Positions 55,694-64,000 of a stretch of DNA of 64,000 nt are shown in pieces. Position 1 is the stretch's first letter. Each line of letters opens with the position of its first letter. The position numbers and the translations under genes were made by a program. This stretch comes from Candidatus Dormiibacterota bacterium. GTDB lineage: Bacteria; Chloroflexota; Dormibacteria; Aeolococcales; Aeolococcaceae. A model generated the notes under the pieces. It was given only the letters and a program-made list of their open reading frames with translations, did not search any database and had not been told where the DNA came from. The stretch covers positions 1 to 64,000 of the forward strand of contig JAFARE010000007.1 in the NCBI GenBank assembly GCA_019245575.1, in the 5' to 3' direction.

Positions 55694-57709
55694 ATGACGG
55701 CCACCCCGCGCAGCGCGCGCCTTCTCGACAACCACGAGATGCTGCGGGCACGACTGCGCGCGGCGCCGGACGGGCCCGGCGTCTACGTGCTGCGCGGCGC
55801 CGACACGCGCGTCATCTACGTGGGCAAGGCTGCCAGCCTGCGCAACCGGCTGCGCTCGTGGTTCACCGGCGTCGACTCGCTGGAGAGCCGCACTCGCCAG
55901 CTGGTCGAGCGCGTCTTCGACTTCGACGTGGTCGCCTGCACCAGCGAGCGCGAGGCGTTGATCCTCGAGAACACGCTCATCAAGCAGTACCGGCCGCGCT
56001 TCAACGTGCGTCTGAAGGACGACAAGAGCTATCTGTACCTGAAGATCCCCCGCCCCGGCGTGCACGACGCGGTGGCCCCCGGCACCGCGCGGGAGGAGGT
56101 GCGCAAGCCGCGGGGCGAGAGTGTCCGCCGGGCCACGCTCTTCCCGCGCCCGTACTACACGCGGAAGGTGATCCGCGACGGCGCGCGATACTTCGGGCCA
56201 TACACCAGCGCGCAGTCGCTCCGCACCACCGTGCGCTCGCTGCGCACGATCTTCCCGTTCCGGACGTGCAGCGACGAGATCTTCCGCCGCGGCCGCGTCT
56301 GCCTCGACTACCACATCAAACGCTGTGCCGGACCCTGTGAGGGCCGCATCGACGAGGCGCAGTACGCGCACCTGCTCGACCAGGTGCAGATGTTCATGGA
56401 CGGGCGGTCCGACTCGCTGCAGGAGGAGCTCACGGAACAGATGGACTCGGCTGCGACGCGGCGAGACTACGAGCTGGCAGCGCGATTCCGAGACCGGCTG
56501 CGCGCCATCGAGCGCATCACCGAGCGGCAGACCGTGCTGCGTGGCGGCGCCGCGGACGAGGACTGTATCGCGGTCGCGCTCGAAGCAGGGCATGCCATGG
56601 GGGCGGTGCTCAATGTGCGCCGGGGGCGTGTCATGGCGATGGAGACGCACGAGCTGGAGGGAGTTGCCGACCTCGACGCGGCGCAGTGTCTGAGTGCGTT
56701 TCTGCCCCAGTACTACGCCAATGTCACATCGGTCCCACGCCGCGTGCTGCTCAGCCACGAGGTCGATGACGCCGGTGTCGTCGCCGAGTATCTCGCCGAG
56801 CGGCGCGGCGGTCCTGTCGAGGTGCACACGCCGCAGCGTGGCGACGCCCGCCGTCTGGTGGAGCGGGCGGAGGAGACCGCACTGGTGACGTTGCGGCAGA
56901 AGCGCATCGTCGACGACTACGACTCCGACAAGACGGACGCGCTGCTCGACGACCTCGCGTCGCGGCTCGGTCTCGGCGCGCCGCCGCGCCGCATCGAGTG
57001 CTACGACATCAGCAACACGATGGGCACGAACTCGGTGGGATCGATGGTGGTGTTCGAGGAGGGGCGTCCGGCCCCGGCGCAGTACCGCCACTTCGGGATC
57101 AAGACCGTCGAGGGCGCCAACGACTTCGCCTCAATCGAGGAGATGCTGCGCCGCCGCTTCCGCCGCCTCACCGGGCGCGCGGAAAATCCTGACGACATCC
57201 CGGTGATCGACCCCGCCGGGGCGAACGGCGGAGAGGCGGCCGGCAACGGACACCGCCGCGCGCGCGACGACGCGGACGGCAGCTTCACGACGGTGCCGGA
57301 TCTGGTGTTGATCGACGGCGGCAAGGGCCAGCTCAACGCGGCCCGGCGCGTGCTCCGTGCCGCCGGGCGCGAGTCGGTGCCCATCTTCGGCCTGGCCAAG
57401 CGCAACGAGGAGCTGTTCCGGCCCAACGTCGCCGAGCCGATCGTGCTTGATCGTGAGAGCCCGACGCTCTTTCTGATCCAGCGCGTGCGCGACGAGGCGC
57501 ACCGCTTCGCAATCACGCATCATCGTGCGCGCCGCGGCCGCGCCGCCCTGCGCTCCAAGCTGGACATCGTGCCCGGCCTGGGACCCGTGCGCCGCCGCGC
57601 GCTGCTACGCGAGTTCGGCAGCGTCGACGCCATTCGCGACGCCCCGCTGGATGAGCTCATCAAGCACGTGCCGCGGCCGGTGGCGCTCCGGGTCAAGGAG
57701 CTGCTGTGA
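55694..57709 (+). CDS. uvrC: Excinuclease ABC subunit C
   Basis: GVYVLRGADTRVIYVGKAASLRNRLRSWF GIY-YIG; DLVLIDGGKGQLNAA; helix-hairpin-helix C-terminus. Confidence 0.96.
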   Translation: MTATPRSARLLDNHEMLRARLRAAPDGPGVYVLRGADTRVIYVGKAASLRNRLRSWFTGVDSLESRTRQLVERVFDFDVVACTSEREALILENTLIKQYRPRFNVRLKDDKSYLYLKIPRPGVHDAVAPGTAREEVRKPRGESVRRATLFPRPYYTRKVIRDGARYFGPYTSAQSLRTTVRSLRTIFPFRTCSDEIFRRGRVCLDYHIKRCAGPCEGRIDEAQYAHLLDQVQMFMDGRSDSLQEELTEQMDSAATRRDYELAARFRDRLRAIERITERQTVLRGGAADEDCIAVALEAGHAMGAVLNVRRGRVMAMETHELEGVADLDAAQCLSAFLPQYYANVTSVPRRVLLSHEVDDAGVVAEYLAERRGGPVEVHTPQRGDARRLVERAEETALVTLRQKRIVDDYDSDKTDALLDDLASRLGLGAPPRRIECYDISNTMGTNSVGSMVVFEEGRPAPAQYRHFGIKTVEGANDFASIEEMLRRRFRRLTGRAENPDDIPVIDPAGANGGEAAGNGHRRARDDADGSFTTVPDLVLIDGGKGQLNAARRVLRAAGRESVPIFGLAKRNEELFRPNVAEPIVLDRESPTLFLIQRVRDEAHRFAITHHRARRGRAALRSKLDIVPGLGPVRRRALLREFGSVDAIRDAPLDELIKHVPRPVALRVKELL

Positions 57710-58551
57710 CCCTGTGGGTGCTCACCGGCATGTCCGGCGCGGGCAAGGCGACGGCGCTGACGGCGCTCGAGCGAGCCGGTGTGCGCTGCATCGACAACCT
57801 GCCCGTCGCTCTGTTGCCGGCGCTGCGCGACACAGCGAGCGACGGCGTGGTGGCGGTTGTGATCGACGCCCGCCAGGGCGACGCGCTGGCGCAGGTCAAC
57901 GAAGGGCTCGACGGCGCCAGCGTCCTCTACCTCGATGCGAACGACGACGTGCTGGTTCGCCGGCTGGGGAACAGCACGCGTCCGCATCCGTGCGAGGCGC
58001 TGGGCCGAGGCCTCACCGCGATTGCTGCCGAACGCGCGATGCTCAGCCCGCTCCGCGTCGCCGCCGACGTGGTGATCGACACATCCGCGCTCACGCCGAA
58101 GGAGCTGCAGCAACGCGCGGTCGAACTCGTGAGTCCGAGCCGCGACGCGAGCCCCGCGGGGTTGACCGTGACCGTGTCGTCGTTCGGCTACAAGCACGGG
58201 CCGCAGCTCGACGCTGACTGGGTCGTCGACGCGCGCATGATCCGCAATCCGTTCTGGGAGCCGGCACTCCGCCCGCTGACCGGCCTCGACCCACCAGTGC
58301 GCGACTTCGTGATGCACGAGCCGGAGGCGCGGGAGCTGGTGCGCCGGCTGCAGGACCTGCTCTCCTGGGCCTGCGCGCGCTACGCCGACCACGGGCGCCG
58401 CTACCTCCACGTGGCGGTGGGTTGCACCGGCGGACGGCATCGCTCGGTGGTCATCTGCGAGGAGCTCGCCACCGCGCTGCGCGCCTCAGCGGCGGGCGTT
58501 GCGGTGCACGTCAGGCACCGTGACATGGAGCGGCCGGATCCACGGGAGTGA
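57706..58551 (+). CDS. rapZ: RapZ/YvcJ-family nucleotide-binding protein
   Basis: VLTGMSGAGKATALTALE P-loop; VSSFGYKHG; IGCTGG-type VAVGCTGGRHRSVVICEEL. Confidence 0.95.
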   Translation: MTLWVLTGMSGAGKATALTALERAGVRCIDNLPVALLPALRDTASDGVVAVVIDARQGDALAQVNEGLDGASVLYLDANDDVLVRRLGNSTRPHPCEALGRGLTAIAAERAMLSPLRVAADVVIDTSALTPKELQQRAVELVSPSRDASPAGLTVTVSSFGYKHGPQLDADWVVDARMIRNPFWEPALRPLTGLDPPVRDFVMHEPEARELVRRLQDLLSWACARYADHGRRYLHVAVGCTGGRHRSVVICEELATALRASAAGVAVHVRHRDMERPDPRE

Positions 58552-58627
58552 TGCGCGGGGCGGCTGCCGGCGGTGATAGTGTGGAATCGAGTGAAGCCAA
58601 TGTGTAGGCAGGGGAGGTAGCGGGTCG

Positions 58628-59635
58628 ATGCCGGTCAAGGTTGGGATCAACGGCTTCGGCAGGATCGGTCGCAACATCCTGCGCGCCGCGATGGAGCGCG
58701 CTGACGGGCTCGACTTCGTGGCGGTGAACGACATCACCACGCCCGCGACCCTCGCTCACCTGTTCCTGCACGACAGCGTGCTCGGGCGCTATCCGGGAAC
58801 GGTTTCCGCCGACGGTGACAGCATCCTCGTCGACGGCAAGCCCATCCGCGTCTTTGCGGAGCGCGACCCGCACCGGCTCCCCTGGGGAGACCTGGGTGTG
58901 GACATCGTGGTCGAGTCGACGGGGCTCTTCACGGACGCCGAGAAGGCGCGCGCCCACATCGAGGGCGGCGCGCGCAAGGTGGTGATCAGCGCGCCCGCCA
59001 GCAACGAGGACATCACCGTCTGCATGGGTGTCAACGACGCCGCGTATAACCCGGCGGAGCATCACGTCATCAGCAACGCGTCGTGCACCACGAACTGCCT
59101 TGCCCCGGTGGCGAAGGTGCTGCAGGAGTCATTCGGCATCGAGTCGGGATTCATGACCACGGTGCACGCGTACACGATGGACCAGGTGATCCTGGACGGC
59201 GCGCACAAGGACCTGCGCCGCGCTCGCGCCGCCGGCTTGTCCATCATTCCCACCACGACGGGCGCCGCCAAGGCGGTCTCACTGGTGCTGCCGGAGCTGA
59301 AGGGAAAGTTCCACGGCATCTCCCTGCGAGTGCCGGTCCCGGACGTGAGCCTGGTGGACCTGACGGCTACTCTCAGCAAGAGCGCCACCGTGGACGACGT
59401 GAACGCGCAGATGCGCGAGGCGGCTGACGGTTCGCTGCAGGGAATTCTTGCGGTGAGCGACGAACCGCTTGTGTCGATGGACTTCCTGCACGACAGCCAC
59501 TCGTCCATCTTCGATTCGCCGTCGACACTGATGCTCGGCGAGCACAACGTCAAGGTCCTGGCCTGGTACGACAACGAGTGGGGGTACTCGTGCCGCGTGG
59601 TTGACCTCGTCGATCACATCGCCCAGCGCCTGTAG
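58628..59635 (+). CDS. gap: Glyceraldehyde-3-phosphate dehydrogenase
   Basis: KVGINGFGRIGRN; ISNASCTTNCLAPV. Confidence 0.98.
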   Translation: MPVKVGINGFGRIGRNILRAAMERADGLDFVAVNDITTPATLAHLFLHDSVLGRYPGTVSADGDSILVDGKPIRVFAERDPHRLPWGDLGVDIVVESTGLFTDAEKARAHIEGGARKVVISAPASNEDITVCMGVNDAAYNPAEHHVISNASCTTNCLAPVAKVLQESFGIESGFMTTVHAYTMDQVILDGAHKDLRRARAAGLSIIPTTTGAAKAVSLVLPELKGKFHGISLRVPVPDVSLVDLTATLSKSATVDDVNAQMREAADGSLQGILAVSDEPLVSMDFLHDSHSSIFDSPSTLMLGEHNVKVLAWYDNEWGYSCRVVDLVDHIAQRL

Positions 59636-59647
59636 CCGTCGCTGCGC

Positions 59648-60844
59648 ATGACCAAGGCCACCATCGACGAGGCCGACGTCAGGGGGAAGCGCGTCCTGCT
59701 GCGCGTGGACTTCAACGTGCCGATGCGCGACGGAGAGATCGTGGACGACCGGCGCATCCGCAGCGCCGTCCCCACGATCGAAGCGCTGCGGTCGCGCGGC
59801 GCGCGCACGATCGCGGTCACCCATCTGGGCAGGCCCAAAGGCCGCGTGGACGACTCGCTTCGCGTCACACCGCTCGCGCGGCGTTTGGGTGAGTTGCTCG
59901 GTGTCGAGGTGCGCGTGGCGCCCGACGTCGCCGGCCCCGGCGCGCGCGAGGTGGTCGCGTCGCTGCACGACGGCGACGTGGGCATGCTCGAGAACGTGCG
60001 CTTCGAGCCCGGTGAGGAAGCGAACGACCCCGGCCTCACACAGCAGCTGGCGGCGCTGGCAGACGTGTATGTCAATGACGCCTTCGGCGCTGCGCACCGT
60101 GCTCACGCCTCGACGGAGGGCGTGGCGCATCTGCTGCCTGCGTATGCCGGATACCTCATGGCCCGGGAGCTGGATGCTCTCGGCGGCGTGCTCGAGGATC
60201 CGCGTCGCCCGGTGGTCGCCATCGTGGGCGGGGCCAAGATCTCCACCAAGCTCGCCGTGCTGCAGAACCTCGTCGACCGGGTCGACGTGCTCTGGATTGG
60301 TGGCGCGATGGCGTGCACGTTCTATCAAGCGCTCGGACTGGCGACCGGCCGTTCGCTCGTCGAGCCCGACCAGGTGGAGACCGCGCGGCGTCTGCAGGAG
60401 TCGACCCGCACGCGGCGTGCCGCGCTGAAGCTGCCGGTCGACGTCGTGGTCAGCGCCGCGCCGGACGGGAGCGCGCCGCACCACGAGGTGCGCGCTGAGG
60501 CGATTCCGGACGGCGAGATGGTGGTCGACGTCGGCTCGTCGACCACCGACGCGATTGCCGCCGACTGCCGCGACGCCGGCACCGTCGTCTGGAACGGGCC
60601 GCTCGGCATCTACGAGGTGCCGGCCTTTGCGGCCGGAACGCGGGCTGTCGCGATGGCGGTGGCGGATTCGCCGGCCTACACCGTCATCGGCGGCGGCGAC
60701 CTCGCGGCCGCGCTGCACGACACGGGTGTTGAAGACAAAATCGACCACATCAGCACCGGTGGCGGTGCCACGATCGAGTTCCTCGAGGGGCGCACGCTGC
60801 CCGGCGTCGCTGCGCTGCGCGAGCGGGAGGCGGCGCGTTCGTGA
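59648..60844 (+). CDS. pgk: Phosphoglycerate kinase
   Basis: [37 protein letters not shown]. Confidence 0.98.
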   Translation: MTKATIDEADVRGKRVLLRVDFNVPMRDGEIVDDRRIRSAVPTIEALRSRGARTIAVTHLGRPKGRVDDSLRVTPLARRLGELLGVEVRVAPDVAGPGAREVVASLHDGDVGMLENVRFEPGEEANDPGLTQQLAALADVYVNDAFGAAHRAHASTEGVAHLLPAYAGYLMARELDALGGVLEDPRRPVVAIVGGAKISTKLAVLQNLVDRVDVLWIGGAMACTFYQALGLATGRSLVEPDQVETARRLQESTRTRRAALKLPVDVVVSAAPDGSAPHHEVRAEAIPDGEMVVDVGSSTTDAIAADCRDAGTVVWNGPLGIYEVPAFAAGTRAVAMAVADSPAYTVIGGGDLAAALHDTGVEDKIDHISTGGGATIEFLEGRTLPGVAALREREAARS

Positions 60845-61602
60845 CCGTGCCGCTCGTGGCGGGCAACTGGAAGATGAACACGACGGTGGCAGAGGGCATC
60901 GCGCTCGCGCGGTCCGTGCGGGAGCTGGTCGGCTCGCCGCGCGATGTCGAGGTGGCCGTCCTGCCGCCCTTCACACACCTGTGGGCCCTGCGCGACGAGC
61001 TGGCGGGCAGCGCCATCCAGCTGGGTGCGCAGGACGTGTTCTGGGAGCTGGCGGGTGCGTACACCGGTGAGGTGTCGGCCGCGACTCTGGTGGAGGTGTG
61101 CGGCTGGGCGCTCGTGGGCCACTCAGAACGCCGGCACCTGCTCGGTGAGAGCGACGAGGCGGTGGGGCGGAAGTTCGCCTGCGCGTCAGCGACCGGCCTG
61201 CGGGTGATCGTCGCAGTGGGGGAGACCGAGGAGGATCGAGACGCGGGCGCCACGTTCTCCGTGGTGGACCGCCAGCTGGATGCGGCCTTCGCGCCGCTCA
61301 TCGCGCAGCCGGACCCGGACGGGTTCGTCATCGCGTACGAGCCGGTGTGGGCGATCGGGACGGGCCGGACAGCCACGCCCGAGCAGGCGCAGGAGGTGTG
61401 CGCGCACATCAAGCAACACCTGCGCGAGCGCGCGAACACGTCGCCGCGCGCGCTCTACGGCGGGAGCGTCACCGCCGCCAACGCGGCTGAGCTCTTCGCC
61501 GAACGCGACATCGACGGCGCGCTGGTCGGCGGCGCGAGTCTGCGCGCGGAGGAGTTCAGCGCGATCGTGCGCGCTGCAGCGGGCGGGATGCCGGAAGCAT
61601 GA
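60841..61602 (+). CDS. tpiA: Triose-phosphate isomerase
   Basis: [26 protein letters not shown]. Confidence 0.98.
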   Translation: MTVPLVAGNWKMNTTVAEGIALARSVRELVGSPRDVEVAVLPPFTHLWALRDELAGSAIQLGAQDVFWELAGAYTGEVSAATLVEVCGWALVGHSERRHLLGESDEAVGRKFACASATGLRVIVAVGETEEDRDAGATFSVVDRQLDAAFAPLIAQPDPDGFVIAYEPVWAIGTGRTATPEQAQEVCAHIKQHLRERANTSPRALYGGSVTAANAAELFAERDIDGALVGGASLRAEEFSAIVRAAAGGMPEA

Positions 61603-63149
61603 GCGCGCATCCGTTCGTGCTCGTGATTCTCGATGGGTGGGGGTTCAACCCGGACCGGTTCGGCAACGCCATCGCGCAGGCCGGCACGCCGCAGATCGAT
61701 GCGCTGACGCGCCGCTGGCCCAACACGCTCGTCGCCGCCAGCGGCGAGGCGGTGGGATTGCCGCGCGGCCAGCAGGGCAACTCCGAGGTCGGCCACCTGA
61801 CGATCGGTGCCGGCCGCGTGATCCACCAGCCGCTCTCGCGGATCAATCGCGCGATCGCGGACGGCAGCTTCTATTCGAACGCCGTGCTCTGCGCCGCAGT
61901 CGACGCCACCGCGGCGCGCGGCGCCGCGTTGCACTGCCTCGGCCTCGTGTCACCCGGGGGCGTGCACAGCCATCAGGACCACGCCATCGCTCTCGCCGAG
62001 CTGGCGCGCCGCCGGGGATTGGACCGCGTGTTCTTCCATGCCTTCACCGACGGACGCGACGAGCCTCCCACCAGCGCCGCGGGGTTCGTGCAGACGTTCT
62101 GCGACGACCTGCAGCGTGTGGGCGTTGGTCGTGTTGCCTCGTTGAGCGGCCGCTACTTCGCGATGGACCGCGACAAGCGGTGGGACAGGACTCGCCGCGC
62201 GTACGAGGTGATCGCCGGAGCCGGCGAGGGTGTCGCCGGCGACCCGGTCGCGTACATCGAGAGCCAGTACGCCCTGGACGTGACCGATGAGTTCCTGCCC
62301 CCGGTGTCGATCCTCGTCGACGGCGAACCGATCCGGGTCCAGGACGGCGACACCGTGGTGTTCTTCAACTTCCGTCCCGACCGGGCGCGGCAGCTCTCGC
62401 ACGCGCTCGTCGACCCGGACTTCGGCGCGTTCGAGCGGTCGCGGGTCCCACGGGATCTGACCTTTGTCACGTTCACGGAGTACGAGCGCGGCTTGCCGGC
62501 GGCCGTCGCGTTCCCGCGCGAGGATGTGCATCACACGCTGGCCGAGGTGGTGAGTGAGCAGGGGCTGCACCAGTTCCACGTCGCCGAGACCGAGAAGTAC
62601 GCCCACGTGACGTACTTCATCAACGGCGGCCGGGAACGCGCGTTTCCGCTCGAGGAGCGCCTGCTGGTCCCGTCGCAGCGTGTGGCGACCTATGACTCCG
62701 TGCCGGACATGAGCGCGCGTCCCGTGACCGAGGCCGTGCTGGATCACGTGAGGAAGCAGGCCGACGCGCTGATCATCGTCAACTTCGCGAACGCGGACAT
62801 GGTGGGCCACACCGGCGACTTCGAGGCGACGGTGCGCGCGGTCATGTGCGTGGACGAGTGCGTGGGGCGCATCGCGGATGCCGTGCTGCGCGCGGGCGGC
62901 GCGGTCCTTGTCACCGCGGATCACGGGAACGCCGAGCTGAAGGTGGACCACCGCGATGGGTCGCCGCTCACGGCGCACACCACGAGCCCGGTGCCGGTGA
63001 TCCTGTGCGGAGCGGGCGAAGCGCCGCTGCGAGATGGCGGCGGGCTGCGCGACGTGGCTCCGACGGTGCTCGCCGTGATGGGCCTGCCCGTGCCGGCGGA
63101 GATGACCGGCGCGCCGTTGCAGCGCCTCAGCCAGCGCGTCCTCACCTGA
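61599..63149 (+). CDS. gpmI: 2,3-bisphosphoglycerate-independent phosphoglycerate mutase
   Basis: LVILDGWGFN; QQGNSEVGHLTIGAGR; VTADHGNAE. Confidence 0.98.
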   Translation: MSAHPFVLVILDGWGFNPDRFGNAIAQAGTPQIDALTRRWPNTLVAASGEAVGLPRGQQGNSEVGHLTIGAGRVIHQPLSRINRAIADGSFYSNAVLCAAVDATAARGAALHCLGLVSPGGVHSHQDHAIALAELARRRGLDRVFFHAFTDGRDEPPTSAAGFVQTFCDDLQRVGVGRVASLSGRYFAMDRDKRWDRTRRAYEVIAGAGEGVAGDPVAYIESQYALDVTDEFLPPVSILVDGEPIRVQDGDTVVFFNFRPDRARQLSHALVDPDFGAFERSRVPRDLTFVTFTEYERGLPAAVAFPREDVHHTLAEVVSEQGLHQFHVAETEKYAHVTYFINGGRERAFPLEERLLVPSQRVATYDSVPDMSARPVTEAVLDHVRKQADALIIVNFANADMVGHTGDFEATVRAVMCVDECVGRIADAVLRAGGAVLVTADHGNAELKVDHRDGSPLTAHTTSPVPVILCGAGEAPLRDGGGLRDVAPTVLAVMGLPVPAEMTGAPLQRLSQRVLT

Positions 63150-63157
63150 CCGGCGCC

Positions 63158-64000
63158 TCACCCGCTGGCCGCCCAGTCGAGCGCCATCTGCGCGAGCATC
63201 GCCTGGGCGACCGCTGGTGCCTGGGGCAGCTCGATGTCGAGCTCGTGGTTGCGCGCGAAGCCGCCGCCCGACCAGTTGGCGCTGCCGAAGAGCACGCGTG
63301 ATTCGTCGGCCACGATCGCCTTGGCATGGAGCAGCTCGCCGCCGCTGCGATAGATCCGCACGTCGACGCCGCCCGTGCGCAGCGCCACGATCGACGGCTC
63401 GCTCGAGGGCTGCGACGGGTCGAGCAGCACCTCGACGTCTACGCCGCGAAGATGTGCCGTGATGAGCGCGCGCACGACTGATGTGTCGGTGATCACGAAG
63501 AGCTCGAGCCGCAGGGAGGTGCGCGCTGCGCCGACGACGTCGAGCACGAGCGGCCGGATCTCAGCGGCCGGAAGCGTGGCGGCGACCAGGATGCCGGGGT
63601 CCGGCAGCGGCGGCGGAACTGCCACGCTGCGCCCGCACGTGGCCAGGTCGCGCAGGAACACGCGGTCGAGGTTTGCCACCACGGGGCCGCGGACCTCCGC
63701 GTCGTAGTCGTGGTTGGCGGGAGACTTCACGCCCCAGTTGATGCCGCCGATGACGGCAACCGTGTCATCGACCACGAGGAGCTTGACGTGGTCGATCATC
63801 AGCTTTCGCACCGGATAGTCGACCACGTCGACGCCCTCGGAGCGCAACCGCAGAGCGGTGGCGGCGCTGGCCAGCTCTGATGGATCGTCGATGACGGTCA
63901 CGGCAACGCCGCGCCGCTGCGCGGCCTCGACCGCGGCCACGAGCAGCGGATGCCCGAACTCGTACACCTCGACGTGCACGCTCACGCGCGCTGTGTCGAT
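63158..64000 (-). CDS. Phospholipase D-like / cardiolipin synthase family protein (5' truncated by window edge)
   Basis: Two HKD-type motifs DHVKLLVVDDTVAVIGGINWG and HAKAIVADESRVLFGSANWSGG; frame open to edge. Confidence 0.9.
   Translation of the reverse strand: MDTARVSVHVEVYEFGHPLLVAAVEAAQRRGVAVTVIDDPSELASAATALRLRSEGVDVVDYPVRKLMIDHVKLLVVDDTVAVIGGINWGVKSPANHDYDAEVRGPVVANLDRVFLRDLATCGRSVAVPPPLPDPGILVAATLPAAEIRPLVLDVVGAARTSLRLELFVITDTSVVRALITAHLRGVDVEVLLDPSQPSSEPSIVALRTGGVDVRIYRSGGELLHAKAIVADESRVLFGSANWSGGGFARNHELDIELPQAPAVAQAMLAQMALDWAASG

Overview
High-GC bacterial chromosomal window of about 64 kb, mostly vertically inherited housekeeping clusters. From left to right: F1Fo ATP synthase operon (atpB partial, E, F, H, A, G, D, C); an APH-like kinase / acyl-CoA dehydrogenase / hotdog thioesterase trio; K+ channel with RCK domain; an accessory secreted/carbohydrate-related stretch (glycosidase-like protein, beta-helix protein, two GH5-like enzymes, LAL-type LuxR regulator, phosphoesterase) with class I aldolase, murA and an mreB/mbl-like gene embedded; argF-cdaA-cdaR-glmS; an acpS-nnrD fusion; CHAP protein; thiL-tsaE-tsaB-rimI-tsaD; groES-groEL with a perfect CIRCE; a long asnB-like gene with a CofE (F420-0:glutamate ligase)-like C-terminal domain; alr, nitrilase, pcrA, ligA, uvrC, rapZ; gap-pgk-tpiA-gpmI; and a PLD-family gene truncated at the right edge. 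No tRNA, rRNA, CRISPR array or transposase was recognised. The most unusual items are the AsnB::CofE-like fusion preceded by a large structured inverted repeat, a second large inverted repeat inside the atp operon, the AcpS::NnrD fusion, MurA with Asp in place of the fosfomycin-target Cys, a charged C-terminal tail on AtpD, and a frameshifted small gene at about 27.4 kb. Taxonomy cannot be fixed by eye; content suggests a Terrabacteria-type lineage (Chloroflexota/Dormibacterota-like), which is inference only. All assignments come from reading the ORF translations and motifs; no database search was run.
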